This document shows, piece by piece, positions 9,346 through 18,891 of a stretch of DNA of 64,000 nucleotides; position 1 is the first letter of the stretch, and each line of letters opens with the position of its first letter. The translations under genes and the position numbers were made by a program. The notes below the pieces were generated by a model that was given only the letters and a program-made list of their open reading frames with translations, was not told where the DNA came from and did no database searches. Origin of the DNA: CAWFSE01 sp963697565 (GTDB taxonomy: Bacteria; Actinomycetota; Actinomycetes; CAVWCF01); the NCBI GenBank assembly GCA_963697565.1, contig CAVOOM010000008.1, positions 744,001 through 808,000 on the forward strand. The letters are read 5' to 3'.

Positions 9346-10873
9346 ACTCAAGGCTGATCACCCGCTTGGGCGCGCGGTGGTGGCCGTGCGACGCCTCGAC
9401 CGCCCCCGCTCCCAAGAAGGTGCTGCCGTGCCGGGCCCCCTCGGCCTCGATCTTGGCGAGGTCGGACTTGCGCACGAGGTAGCCGGTGATCCGGATGAAG
9501 TCGTTGCTGTCGAGGTTGAAGGTGAAGTCGCGCATGCCGATCGCGAACGCGCCCCGGACGACGTCGACGACGGCCTGCGGGTTGCCGCGCGCGGTCTCGT
9601 CGAAGGCCAGCACGTCGCTGACGCCGGAGGCGAACAGCCGGTGGTGCGGCGCGATCGCGCGCAGGTGCTCGGGCAGGGCCGGCTCGTCGCCGATCGGGAT
9701 CCGGGTGCCGGCGGTGACGTCGTGGTCGAGGTCGATCCCGGACTGGGAGTGCAGGAAGGCCCGCCCGCCGTTGCCGTCGCAGTAGGGCATCGGACGCGCG
9801 GCCACCAGCTCGGCCACCCGCTCGGTGATCCGGTACGACAGCGCGTTCGCGGCCTCGTCGTGGCCGTAGCGGCCCTCGAGCCCCTCGCGGTCCATCAGCA
9901 GGGCCACGGCCTCCGCCAGCCCGAAGATGCCGAACATCGCCGAGAAGCGGTCGAGCGAGATGAGCCCCTCGTGGGCCAGCCAGGCGTGGTCGTAGTAGCC
10001 CGCCTGCTCGACCAGGTGGCGGATCCGCGCCTCCATCAGCTCGGCGGTGAGCTCGACGAAGTGCGGGAGCGTCTCGGCCAGGAAGGTGTCGGCGCCGCCG
10101 TCGTGGTGGAGCACGGCCTCCTTGAGGTTGAGCCGCACCAGGGTGTGCGATCCGCCGCCGACGCGCAGCGAGTTGTAGCAGCTGACCGCGGCGTAGGCCT
10201 CGCCCAGGTCGCCCACCATCATCGGGTGGTTGACGAGGTGCGGCTGGCCGCAGGCGAAGACGGTCTCGACCGCGTCGCGGATCAGGTCGTCGGGGGTGCG
10301 CTGGGGGTCGACCCGCAGGGTGAGGTTGGGGACGACCTGCAGCAGCTCGCGCTCCAGGCGCAGCGCCATCCGGACCACGCGGCCGTCGTCGGGCCCCAGG
10401 TCGGCGTGGGTGAACGCGTCGGGGTACATCCGGTCGAGGCTGATCCAGAACAGCCGCAGCTTGCGGTGCAGCTCCTCGTCGCTGACGCCCGCGGTGTACG
10501 GCTCGAGCAGGGTGTCGAGGTCGCCGAGGTAGACCGGGTAGCCCGTGATCGAGGGCACCGCCGAGTAGTAGATGAGCAGGTACGCCAGCGCCTCGTCGAG
10601 GTCGCGGGCCGGCGGCAGCTCGAGGTGCTCGGAGCCGCGGTCCAGGGCGCGGGCGTAGTCGGGGAGCACGTAGCGGGGGCGGTAGGGCGCGTGGCCCTCG
10701 TACATGTCGCAGATGACCCGCTTGTTGAGCGCCTCGCGGCAGGCCTCCCCGACGGCCGGCGGGTCGAGCGACTCCTCGGCCAGGCCGGCCAGGCGCTGGA
10801 CGCGCTGGCGGTAGGTGAGGCCCGGATCCTCGATGACGCCGCGGACGAGGTGCTGCAGTTCAGAGGTCTCCAC
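9323..10873 (-). CDS. yjjI: YjjI-family glycyl radical enzyme
   Basis: Intact 516-residue glycyl radical enzyme, the same length as E. coli YjjI. Family hallmarks include 'CDMYEGHAPYRPRYVLPDYA' near residue 50 and the central 'AAVSCYNSLRVGGGSHTLVR', whose Cys may be the thiyl site. The C-terminal radical loop is 'IRITGYLVRKSDL', with the Gly of RITGY as the radical site. The substrate of YjjI proteins is not established as far as I know. The activase follows directly and overlaps its end, so both are probably made together. Oxygen-sensitive chemistry implies anaerobic expression. The gene is divergent from the cold-shock gene. Confidence 0.85.
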   Translation of the reverse strand: METSELQHLVRGVIEDPGLTYRQRVQRLAGLAEESLDPPAVGEACREALNKRVICDMYEGHAPYRPRYVLPDYARALDRGSEHLELPPARDLDEALAYLLIYYSAVPSITGYPVYLGDLDTLLEPYTAGVSDEELHRKLRLFWISLDRMYPDAFTHADLGPDDGRVVRMALRLERELLQVVPNLTLRVDPQRTPDDLIRDAVETVFACGQPHLVNHPMMVGDLGEAYAAVSCYNSLRVGGGSHTLVRLNLKEAVLHHDGGADTFLAETLPHFVELTAELMEARIRHLVEQAGYYDHAWLAHEGLISLDRFSAMFGIFGLAEAVALLMDREGLEGRYGHDEAANALSYRITERVAELVAARPMPYCDGNGGRAFLHSQSGIDLDHDVTAGTRIPIGDEPALPEHLRAIAPHHRLFASGVSDVLAFDETARGNPQAVVDVVRGAFAIGMRDFTFNLDSNDFIRITGYLVRKSDLAKIEAEGARHGSTFLGAGAVEASHGHHRAPKRVISLESSPRAAR

Positions 10874-10940
10874 GCTGCCAAGGATGCACCCCGGCGCGCC
10901 CGATCGCGAGGGTCGATGGTCCCGCGGGCCCCGGAGGGGC

Positions 10941-11086
10941 TATCCTGGGCGTTGGCACAGTTCCGTGCCTCGTCTTGAACGCTCGCGGTCTCGATCGCGG
11001 GTGTCGTGTTCCTCTCGGAGCGGACGGCAATCACTGGCCAGCCTCGGGCTTTCGGGGCCGGCCCCACGCTCCTGGAGGAGTGCAGC
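10941..11086 (+). promoter_or_regulatory. probable promoter -10 and long leader of the cold-shock gene
   Basis: A TATCCT hexamer at 10941-10946 is a plausible actinobacterial -10 box in the divergent region between yjjI and the cold-shock gene. No clear -35 is seen. It would leave an untranslated leader of about 130 bases before ATG 11087, ending in the strong ribosome site CTGGAGGAG. Long structured leaders are usual for cold-shock mRNAs; I cannot show temperature response from sequence. Confidence 0.4.
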
Positions 11087-11290
11087 ATGGCAACAGGCAC
11101 CGTCAAGTGGTTCAACGCTGACAAGGGCTACGGCTTCATCGCCCCGGACGACGGCTCCGCCGACGTCTTCGCCCACTTCTCGGCGATCGCGACGAGCGGC
11201 TACCGCACGCTCGAGGAGAACCAGAAGGTCGAGTTCGACGTCACGCAGGGCCAGAAGGGCCCGCAGGCCGAGAACATCCGCCCGCTCTGA
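11087..11290 (+). CDS. cold-shock protein, CspA family
   Basis: Complete 67-residue cold-shock domain protein, an OB-fold nucleic acid chaperone. It has both RNP motifs, 'KGYGFIAPDD' (RNP1) and 'DVFAHFSAI' (RNP2), starts 'MATGTVKWFNADKG' and ends 'GPQAENIRPL'. A strong ribosome site precedes the ATG by about 6 bases. It probably forms a single-gene transcript, since a perfect inverted repeat lies 37 bases after its stop. Confidence 0.95.
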   Translation: MATGTVKWFNADKGYGFIAPDDGSADVFAHFSAIATSGYRTLEENQKVEFDVTQGQKGPQAENIRPL

Positions 11291-11327
11291 TTCACCCCGC
11301 GGACCACGCGTTCGCGACCTGATCGAC

Positions 11328-11361
11328 CAGCAGCCCCGGCTCTCGAGAGCCGGGGCTGCTG
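11328..11361. terminator. perfect 17-bp inverted repeat between convergent genes
   Basis: Arms of 17 bp (11328-11344 and 11345-11361), centred on CTCGAG, pair perfectly with no spacer beyond the central bases, and are followed by CTTTG. It sits between the stops of the cold-shock gene and the convergent lipoprotein, so it can terminate both. The T tract is short, as is common in GC-rich actinobacteria. Confidence 0.75.
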
Positions 11362-11381
11362 CTTTGCCTGTACCGGGGCGG

Positions 11382-11814
11382 CTAGCCGCAGCCGATGTCC
11401 GACGCGATTGCCCTTGAGGTCCGCCTTCAGGGTGGTCACCGCGGCGCTGTAGTCGGCGACCACATCGGCGACCGGCTGGTTGCGGTCGACGTCGGCCACC
11501 GTGGACGTGAAGTCATCGAGGGCCGACGTGGCGTCGGTGCGGGCCTCGCCGGCGAGGTCCTTGGCGTCCTCGGCCAGCGCCTTGGCCTCGGTGACGACGT
11601 CGTCGACCTGCGCCTGGATCTCGTCCAGCGAGCGCAGGCTGCCGAACCCGCCCACCAGCGTGTCCACCGAGCCCTGGACCTGCGAGTACTGCGCGCAGAA
11701 GGCCTCGTTGGCGGTCACCTCGGCGGACTCGGAGCCGCCGCAGGCGGTCAGGGCCGGCAGCAGGCCGACGGCGAGCGCGACGGGGGCGATCCAGCGGGTG
11801 GTGCGGGGGGACAT
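11382..11814 (-). CDS. small lipoprotein, coiled-coil, frameshift near the C-terminus
   Basis: Exported lipoprotein with signal peptide and lipobox 'LLPALTACGG' (Cys about residue 25). The mature part is Ala/Asp-rich with heptad-like repeats, 'AQVDDVVTEAKALAEDAKDL', suggesting helical coils on the outer face of the membrane. After the break near 11405 the reading frame 'ASDIGCG' gives a stop at 11382, a common ending for actinobacterial lipoproteins of this type. About 143 residues. Function unknown. Confidence 0.7.
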
Positions 11815-11879
11815 GGGGCCTCCTCAGGCGGTCAGCGGCCATTCTCGCAGCACCCCGTCGGCCGGTGCTCCTCGGTCGG

Positions 11880-12509
11880 CTAGACCAGGTCGAGGGCGTA
11901 CCCGTCGCCGGCCCGGTGAAAGCCGACGCCCTCGTAGTACGGGGCGACCATGCCGGGCGGGCTGAGCACCCGGCGGAAGCCGAGGTCGCGGAAGAGCCCG
12001 CTGCGGCGGAACACGAACTCGCCGGGGGAGAAGTCGCGGAACCGCTCGGTCACGTAGTCGAGCTCGATCTGGGCGACCCCGTCGCCGGCGTCGCGGGCCA
12101 TCACGACGCCGACCGTCTCGTCGCCCTTCTGCACGAGGAAGGCCGAGCGGCGCGGGGAGTCGGCGGCGGGGTCGAAGTGCGGGAAGAACGCCGCGATGTC
12201 CGCGCGGTGGGTGCGCAGCAGGTGCTGCAGGTAGGCGTCGGTGGGCCCGACCTCCAGCACGACGTACACGTGCTCGTCGTGGCGCGACGACCACAGCCGG
12301 GCGATGAACCAGGCGTTGATGGCGCAGATGACGGTGTTCATCGCGACCATCGGCCAGACGCCGATCAGGGTGTTGAAGACGATGAGGACCACGCCGCCGA
12401 TGAAGTTCATGATCCGGAAGCGCAGCACCCTCGCCTGCATCAGCGAGACGACGACGATGACGGTGCCGATCCAGCCGAGGGCGTCCAACCAGCTCATCTG
12501 CCAGTCCAT
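11880..12509 (-). CDS. YgjV-like membrane domain with C-terminal acyltransferase-like part
   Basis: Intact 209-residue protein. The first 75 residues hold three hydrophobic segments, 'ALGWIGTVIVVVSLMQ', 'IMNFIGGVVLIVFNTLIGVW' and 'MVAMNTVICAINAWFI', resembling the YgjV family. The remaining 130 residues are soluble, and 'QKGDETVGVVMARDAGDGVA', 'IELDYVTERFRDF' and 'LGFRRVLSPPGMVAPYYEGV' recall the strands and end of a GNAT acetyltransferase. The usual acetyl-CoA loop is not obvious. It may couple a membrane anchor to an acyl-transfer domain, which is an inference. Confidence 0.6.
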   Translation of the reverse strand: MDWQMSWLDALGWIGTVIVVVSLMQARVLRFRIMNFIGGVVLIVFNTLIGVWPMVAMNTVICAINAWFIARLWSSRHDEHVYVVLEVGPTDAYLQHLLRTHRADIAAFFPHFDPAADSPRRSAFLVQKGDETVGVVMARDAGDGVAQIELDYVTERFRDFSPGEFVFRRSGLFRDLGFRRVLSPPGMVAPYYEGVGFHRAGDGYALDLV

Positions 12510-12569
12510 CTACGCAGCGTAGGGGTCGGCGCGCGGCCGGTCCGGCGCTCGATCGTCTGGCCAGCGCAG

Positions 12570-12788
12570 TTAGCGGACGCGGATCCGTACGCCGGGGGCG
12601 TGCACGGTGTCACCTGGCTTGAGCTGGGCTCCGCGGCGCGTCTCGGGACGGCCGTTGACACGCACCTCGCCGGACTCCAGCAGGGCCTTGGCCTCGCCGC
12701 CGCTGTCGACGATCGAGGCGAGCTTGAGCAGTTGGCCGAGCCGGATGCCCTCCGGCCCGACCTCGATCTCGACCGACTGCCAGCTCAT
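12570..12788 (-). CDS. S4-domain RNA-binding protein (YbcJ-like)
   Basis: Single S4 domain of about 72 residues, 'GIRLGQLLKLASIVDSGGEA' followed by 'LLESGEVRVNGRPETRRGAQ' and 'LKPGDTVH', the classic S4 helix-loop-strand signature for RNA binding. I place the start at ATG 12788 ('MSWQSVEIEVG'); an in-frame ATG at 12806 would add six residues. YbcJ-type proteins of this size are thought to bind structured or ribosomal RNA. Transcribed alone, downstream of a strong hairpin. Confidence 0.82.
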   Translation of the reverse strand: MSWQSVEIEVGPEGIRLGQLLKLASIVDSGGEAKALLESGEVRVNGRPETRRGAQLKPGDTVHAPGVRIRVR

Positions 12789-12834
12789 GCGGACATCGTC
12801 GCGCATGCGGCCGAGCGCTGCTCACCCGTTCAAA

Positions 12835-12874
12835 CCCGTGCTTCCCCGGCGCTTGGGCGCCGGGGAAGCACGGG
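12835..12874. terminator. perfect 18-bp stem with TTGG loop
   Basis: CCCGTGCTTCCCCGGCGC at 12835-12852 pairs perfectly with 12857-12874 around a 4-base loop. It lies downstream of the leftward GGVDVIER-repeat gene and upstream of the S4 gene, and on the minus strand it is followed by TTTGAACG. A rho-independent terminator for the repeat gene is the simplest reading, although the T run is short. Confidence 0.65.
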
Positions 12875-12910
12875 GAGGGGCGGGTAGGCGGTGCACCCGG
12901 GCCGGTTGGC

Positions 12911-13426
12911 TCACTTCGTGCGCGTCTCCAGGCGGAACTGGGCGGCCACGCACTGGACCGAGCAGCCCTGGCGCTCGATGATGTCGACGCCGCCGGCGGT
13001 GACCGGCTGCGAGGCGGCGGACCGCTCGATGACGTCGACGCCGCCGGAGGTGACCGTGGCTGACGTGGGGATGGCCTGCTCGGTGACGTCGGGACGGTCG
13101 GTGGACGGGGAGCGGCGGACCGTTGACCGCTCGATGACGTCCACGCCGCCGGAGGTGACGGTCTGGGTGGCGGCGGACCGCTCGATGACGTCGACGCCGC
13201 CGGCGGTGATCGGCCGCGCGGTGGTCACGGGTGTGGTTGAGGTGTTGCCGGTCGAGGTGACCGCGAAGTAGCCGCCGATCCCTGCCGCCAGGACGAGGGT
13301 CGCAGTCAGGCCGATCAGGGTCTTGCGGCCAGGGCCGGGGTGGGAACCGGGGTGCTGGGTGGGCGAGTTCTGGCTAGGCGCCTCGGTGGTGGGGGAGGAC
13401 ACGGGCTGCGGGGCGGTGGTGGTCAT
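12911..13426 (-). CDS. single-pass membrane protein with four GGVDVIER repeats
   Basis: 171-residue protein not matched to any family I know. A Pro/Ser/Thr-rich cytoplasmic tail of about 35 residues leads to one membrane helix, 'LIGLTATLVLAAGIGGYFAV'. The outside part carries four copies of an octapeptide core: 'TAGGVDVIERS', 'TSGGVDVIERS', 'TSGGVDVIERS' and 'TAGGVDIIERQ', spaced by 8-35 residues. The end has a Cys pair 'GCSVQC'. The start at 13426 has an excellent AGGAGG. The repeats look like a short adhesive or ligand motif displayed outside, but this is inference. Confidence 0.7.
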   Translation of the reverse strand: MTTTAPQPVSSPTTEAPSQNSPTQHPGSHPGPGRKTLIGLTATLVLAAGIGGYFAVTSTGNTSTTPVTTARPITAGGVDVIERSAATQTVTSGGVDVIERSTVRRSPSTDRPDVTEQAIPTSATVTSGGVDVIERSAASQPVTAGGVDIIERQGCSVQCVAAQFRLETRTK

Positions 13427-13581
13427 GGCGACCTCCTGTGGGCTGGGGTTCGCGGGGGTTTCCGCGTGATCCGCAGCCTGGGTCAATGGCGTGGGGCGCC
13501 ACATCGGGGGAAGGCCTTACGCGACCCCTCAAATCCGCAGGGCGGCCTCCTTACGCCGACGGGTGCGCTGGGGTGGGCGGG

Positions 13582-15956
13582 ATGCGCCGTACGCTCCGGC
13601 GCGTGACGCCAGCGAGGCCCGTGCGCAAGCTGATCGAGTACGCGCTTCCGCTGGCGGTGCTCGACCGCGAGGCGTCGCGGGAGAAGTCGATCCGGCACGG
13701 GCACCCCTCGACGCTGCACCTGTGGTGGTCCCGCAAGCCGCTGGCCGCCGCCCGCTGCGTGCTGTTCGCGCAGCTCGTGGACGACCCGGGTGACCGTCCG
13801 GACCTCTATCCGACGCCCGGGGAGCAGCACGCGGCCCGATCCCGGCTGCTCGACCTGTGCGCGCGGCTGGCCCCCTGGGAGGTCACCGCGGGATCGCCCG
13901 CCATCGACGAGGCCCGCGAGGTGCTGCGTGAGCAGTACGGCTCGGCGCTGCCCACCGCGTACGACCCGTTCTCGGGGGGCGGCTCGATCCCGTTGGAGGC
14001 CCAGCGGCTCGGCCTGCCCGTGGTGGGGGCCGACCTGAACCCGGTCGCCGCGCTGCTGACGCTCGCCCTGGTCGAGGTGCCCGGGCGGCACGTCCCGACG
14101 GATGCCCTGGCAGCCGACATCCGGCGGTACGGACGGCAGGTGCTGGAGCGAGCCGCTGAGACCGCAGCGGAGTGGTACCCCTCCGTGCGGGTCGACGGCG
14201 CCGAGCGGGCCCCGGTCGCGTACCTGTGGGTCCGCACCTGCACCTGCGCCGGGTGTGGGGCGACCGTGCCGATGCTGAGCAACCCGTGGCTGGCCCGCAA
14301 GGCCGGGCGCGAGGCGTGGCTCAAGGTCAGCGCGCGCGACGACGGGTTCGCGTTTGCGGTCGCGCGCGAGGGCGAGCGGCCTGGAAGGCGGAAGGGCCGG
14401 GGGCCGGCCTTCGGTTGCCCGGCCTGCGGGACCGAGACGAGCGCACCGGCCGTGCAGGACGAGGCGCGCGACCGCGGCCTCGGTGTCGCACTGCGCTGCG
14501 TCGTGGTCGACGGGCCGGATGGCCGGACCTTCGCGGTCGCCGACCCGGCGGCCGCCAGCCCGGCGGTGCCCGAGCCCGCCGTACCTGCGCTCGACCAGCC
14601 GATCGACCCGCGCGCGAGCAACGCGCCGACGTACGGCGTCGCCACCTACCGGCAGCTGCACCTGCCACGGCAGCGCGCCGCCTGTCGGCGTTCGCCGCGG
14701 CGGTGCGGGCAACGCGGCCGCAGATCACCGCCGACAGACGGTCCGCGGGCGATGACGAACGGACGGCCGACGCTTACGCGCGCGACGTGGTCCTCTATCT
14801 CGGACTGGTCCTCGGACGGCTGGCGAACCGGATGTCCACGGCCTGCATTTGGAACGCCCACCTCGGCCTCGTCGAGCAGACCTTCATCCAGAACAACACC
14901 CTCGCCCTGCCCTGGGACTTCGCGGAGGCCAACCCGTTCTCCACCGCGTCGGGCTCCTGGGCCAGCCAGCTCGACTGGGTGGCCCGCGTGGTCGAGCGGC
15001 TCGCGCCCGCGGCGCCGGGCCGGGCGCTGCGGGCCGATGCCGCCGACGAGCGCCCCGAGCTCGCGGGCGCCTCGGTCGTCGTCTGCACCGACCCGCCGTA
15101 CTACGACTACTTCGCCTACTCGGCCCTGTCGGACTACTTCCACCTGTGGCTGCGGGAGGCCCTCGGCGACGCCTGGCCGGAGGCGTTCGAAGCCGACCGG
15201 CCGCCGCGCGAGGGCGAGGTCGGGCCGGGCGGCGCGGCCGCCTTCGCGGCAAGCCTCGGCGGGATCCTGCGGCGGCTCCGCGAGGTCGCCGATCCGGCGC
15301 TGCCTCTCACGATCTTCTACGGCTACAAGCAGACCTCCGGGCCGGCGTGGGAGGGCTTCGCCGACGCGGTGGCGTCGGCCGGGCTCGTCGTGACGGCCAC
15401 CTGGCCGATCCGAACCGAGCGCACCGAGGGGGTCAAGACCGGCCGCGACAGCCTGTCGTCCTCCCTGGTGCTGGTGTGCCGACGGCGACCCGAGGACGCG
15501 GGGTCCTGCACCCTCGACGGGCTGCTGGCCGAGCTGGCCGAGGTGATGCCGCCAGCCGTCGCGCGGCTGCAGGCCGCCGGGGTCGCGCCCGCCGACCTCG
15601 CGCAGGCGGCGATCGGCCCGGGTCTGGCCGCCGTCACCCGCCACGCCGCGGTGCTGGGCGACGGCGGGCGGGTCGTGGGCACAGGCGAGGCCATGGACGC
15701 TGTGCGGGGCGCGTACGAGGCCGCGCTGGACGCCCAGGCGGTCGCCCTGGGGCCGGCCAGTGCCGCCGCCCTTGCCGACTACGCGGGGGGCGGCGCGCCC
15801 GCGGGTCCCGAACGGCTCGGGGCCATGCTGGCGGCGGAGTCCGAGCCTGCGCTGCCGTACCTGCTGCACCGCCGGGCGACCGATCGCGGCTGGGCCGCCG
15901 ATGCGGCCTGGTTGTCCCGCTCCTCGACCGGGCCGGCGGCCCCTAGCGGCGGATGA
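13582..15956 (+). CDS. DUF1156-type DNA methyltransferase with zinc ribbons (one frameshift)
   Basis: Large adenine-specific DNA methylase of the DUF1156 type, about 790 residues. The N-terminal DUF1156 block reads 'EKSIRHGHPSTLHLWWSRKP'. Methylase motif I is 'AYDPFSGGGSIPLEAQRLGL' and the catalytic motif IV is 'CTDPPYYDYFAYSALSDYF'. Two zinc-ribbon Cys pairs, 'CTCAGCG' and 'FGCPACG', lie between them. A frameshift near 14680 separates the halves. The start may be ATG 13582 or GTG 13603. Such methylases often sit in anti-phage clusters with an ATPase, but no helicase, DUF499 or nuclease gene lies beside it here. It overlaps the next convergent gene by 14 bases. Confidence 0.82.
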
Positions 15957-18731
15957 CGCGCAGGGTGGCGCCTCCGAGGGTGAGCAGCAGGGCCCACGCC
16001 GCGATGTACGGGAGTCCGTCCGCTCCCGTGTTGGCCAGCGGGGTGGCGCTGTTGAGGTCGGCGCCGGAGACACCCGCCGCGGAGGAGCCCGCCGGTGGTG
16101 CGCTCGGCGGGGCTGTGGCGGCCGCGGCCGACTTCGCGGCGGGCGGGTTGGCGGCGCACGTGGGGGTGGCCGGCGGGTAGGAGACCACGGCGCTGGCGGT
16201 CGGGTTGACCGACACCTCGACGGTCATCGTCGGGCGCAGCCCGTCATCGACCTGCACCCAGTCGCCGTTGACGAGATCCCAGCCCGGCCAGTCCAGCGGC
16301 AGGCCGGCGGCGTCGACGACGGCCCCCGGCCAGAGCAGCACGGCGCCGGCCAGGGGCAGGTCCGCGTCGGTGCGGACCACCTCGCCCGTCGACTTGCGCC
16401 AGACCACCGTGGCGGTCTGCAGGGGAGTGGGGGTGAATCCGACGGCGGTCGAGGTGACCCGCAGCTTGGGCACGTCGCGGTCGCAGAAGGGCACGGCCGC
16501 GAGCACCAGCGCCTTGACCGAGGCCGACACGCTGTCGGAGTTGTCGGCGCGGTCGACCTCCAGGGTCGTGGTCGTGACGGCGGCTGCGAAGTCCACCGTC
16601 GAGCCGCCGGCCGCAGTCACGGCGCCGAGCAGCCGGATGCGCTCGTCGGGCGCGCCGGTGGCGAAGTCGCCGGCTCGGGCGCAGGACCAGGTCGGCGGCA
16701 CGGCCACGACGTCGGTGGAGCAGGTCCAGCCCGGGGGGGCATCGAAGGACGCGAACGCGAACCCGGTCGGCAGGTCGCCGCCGACGACCACCCCGGCGGC
16801 GTCCACCGCGCCCTCGGAGCCGATGTCGACCAGCAGCGCGTTGGGCTCTCCGGCCTCGACCGAGTCCTGGAAGGCCGTGGTGACGCGCACGTCGGCGATC
16901 CCGGCGATCGGCTCGGAGACGGCGTCGGCGTTGTCGGCCAGGTCAAGCTCGGGGGTGGTGGTGGACACGGCGGCGGCGAAGGGCAAGACCCCGCCGGGGC
17001 CGCGGTCACCGAGCCGAGCAGGCGGATCTGCTCATCGGGGGCGCCCGTGGCGAAGTCGCCGGCGCGGGCGCACGACCAGGTGGGCGGCGCCGCGAGGAGA
17101 TCGGTGGCGCAGGACCACGCCGCGGGGGCGTCGAACGAGCTGAAGGCGAATCCGGTCGGCAGGTCGCCGCCGACGACCACGCCCGCGGCGTCGACGGCGC
17201 CCTCGGAGCCGATGTCGGCGACCAGGGCGATCGGCTGGCTGCTGACCACGGGACCGCCCAGCGACGTGCGTACGCGCACATCGGCCGGTCGGACGACACC
17301 GTCACTGTCGGTGGCGGTCACCGGGGCGAAGGGGTGCCCGTAGGAGTCGCGGAAGGACACCGAGGCCGTGTTGACCACCGGCCCCGGGAATGCGGCGGGG
17401 AGGATGTCCGCGGTGACCCTCAGCGTGGCCGTGGCGCCTGCGTTGAGGGCTCCGGACAGGTTCGCGGTGACCACGCCCCCGGACGCCGAGCAGGTGCCGC
17501 TGGCCGGCGGCTGCCATGAGCAGGACGCGAAGGCCAGACCACCGGGCAGCGGATCGGTCACGGTCACGGCCCGGGCCGCGCCCGCGGTCGAACCGGTCGA
17601 CGTGTTCGAGATCGCCACGTCGTACGAGGTGGTCGAGCCGGCGACCAGTGTCGCGGCGCCGTTCGACTTGGTCACCGCGAGCGCGGGGGTCGGGGGCTGC
17701 GCGAGGTACGACGGGCCGCTGCTGACCCCTTCCTGGATCAGCTGGTTGTGGTCGCTGATGCACGACACGATCGCCCACCAACCGGTCGCGGGGGCATTGA
17801 CCAGGTCGCCCACGCGGGTCGTTCCGGCCGAGCCGTTCCAGCGCGCGTTGGCCGACACGGTGCCGGCAACGCCGCCGCTGGCGCCGTTGGCGACTACGGG
17901 GGTTCCCGGTGGGTAGTAGCGCACCCGTCCGTTGCCGTCCATGTCGAAGTTGTGGAAGCGGATGCTCGGCAGCCCAGGGTCGACGTAGGCCCACAGGGTC
18001 TGGCACGTCACGGCCCCGGCATCGTGCTGGTAGGTCGTGCGGTCGAGCCCCACGACGATCTCGTCATCGGTGCCGGCGATGCCGTCGGGGTTGTCCGCCG
18101 ACGCTGGGGGCGGCGTGGCCGGGTTGGCGTCGTTGTCGGAGGCGACGCGCAGCCGCCAGCCGTTCTGGTCATCGGAGTTCGTGCCGGCATTGAGCGGGTC
18201 GACCGCGAGCAGAGCGTCGGTGAGGACCCACTCGCCGCAGCCGGCGCGGCCGTCCGCGATGGTGAAGAACCGCTGCCAGGCCTCGGCGACCGCGATCGGC
18301 CGGAAGACCTCGGTGTGCGTCACGCCGCCCGGGCCGCTCAGCGTGTACGTCGACGTGTCGAGCGAGCCGGTCGGCTCCTCGCTGCGGCCCTGGACGGCAG
18401 CGAACGACGTCATCGGCGCGCCGAAGAGGTCGACATGCACAGGAAGGCCGGCCGGCCACGAGCAGGGGACGTTGATCCGCAGGCTGTGCGACGTCGCGCC
18501 TCCGCCCTGGGCCGCGCTCGCGGCGTACCAGTCGCCGAGCCCGATGGCCGAGTTGAGCCCGTTGGTCTGGATGTAGAGGCCGCCCGCCCCGACCGGGACC
18601 TCCACCGCCTGCGCGCCCGCGGCGGGCAGGGCGACCGCCGCGGCCACCATGGCGACCGCGAGGGGCAGCGCAGGGAGCCTGCGGTCGGACTCGGAGGGGC
18701 GCGCGGGAGTCTGGCGCCGTCGGATGCTCAC
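15943..18731 (-). CDS. sortase-anchored surface protein with DUF11-like repeats (one frameshift)
   Basis: Cell-wall protein of about 928 residues. It has a signal peptide ('PLAVAMVAAAVALPAAGAQA') and an N-terminal region of about 330 residues with an EF-hand-like 'DMDGNGRV'. A DUF11-type repeat follows ('SYDVAISNTSTG', 'VTVTDPLPGGLAFASCSW'), then two near-identical beta-sandwich repeats. The sorting signal is 'PLANTGADGLPYIAAWALLL' followed by basic residues, a LANTG variant of LPXTG. The frame changes near 17000. It would be cut by sortase and joined to peptidoglycan; DUF11 repeats usually form stalks. Ligand unknown. Confidence 0.8.
16620..17245 (-). repeat. two tandem repeats of about 389 bp inside the surface protein
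   Basis: The block coding 'GSEGAVDAAGVVVGGDLPTG' through 'WSCARAGDFATGAPDE' occurs twice, near 17010-17230 and 16625-16840, offset by about 389 bases and nearly identical in protein and DNA. The frameshift near 17000 lies at the join between units, where assembly through repeats is least reliable. Confidence 0.8.
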
Positions 18732-18891
18732 CCCTGGGGTCTCGGCAGTTCACCCGTCCGGCCTAAGCCAATGGGTCGGTTGCGGTGGGACCGCTACGGC
18801 GGGGCGTGCCTGCCGAGGGGGTGACCAAAGGCCCATGCGCGTGGAGCGGGCGTTCGATGGACTGTGCAGCGGGACCCGGAGGAGGCCTGCG

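Noticed and set aside
8623..10873. NrdD/NrdG anaerobic ribonucleotide reductase
   Set aside because: The large protein has YjjI length and CDMYEGHAPYRPRYVLP block, and lacks NrdD's ATP-cone and zinc-binding C-terminal cysteines.
13590..13615. GCGTGACGCCAGCGAG shared with about 45396, considered as a repeat
   Set aside because: Only 16 bases in GC-rich DNA with unrelated flanks; chance match is likely.
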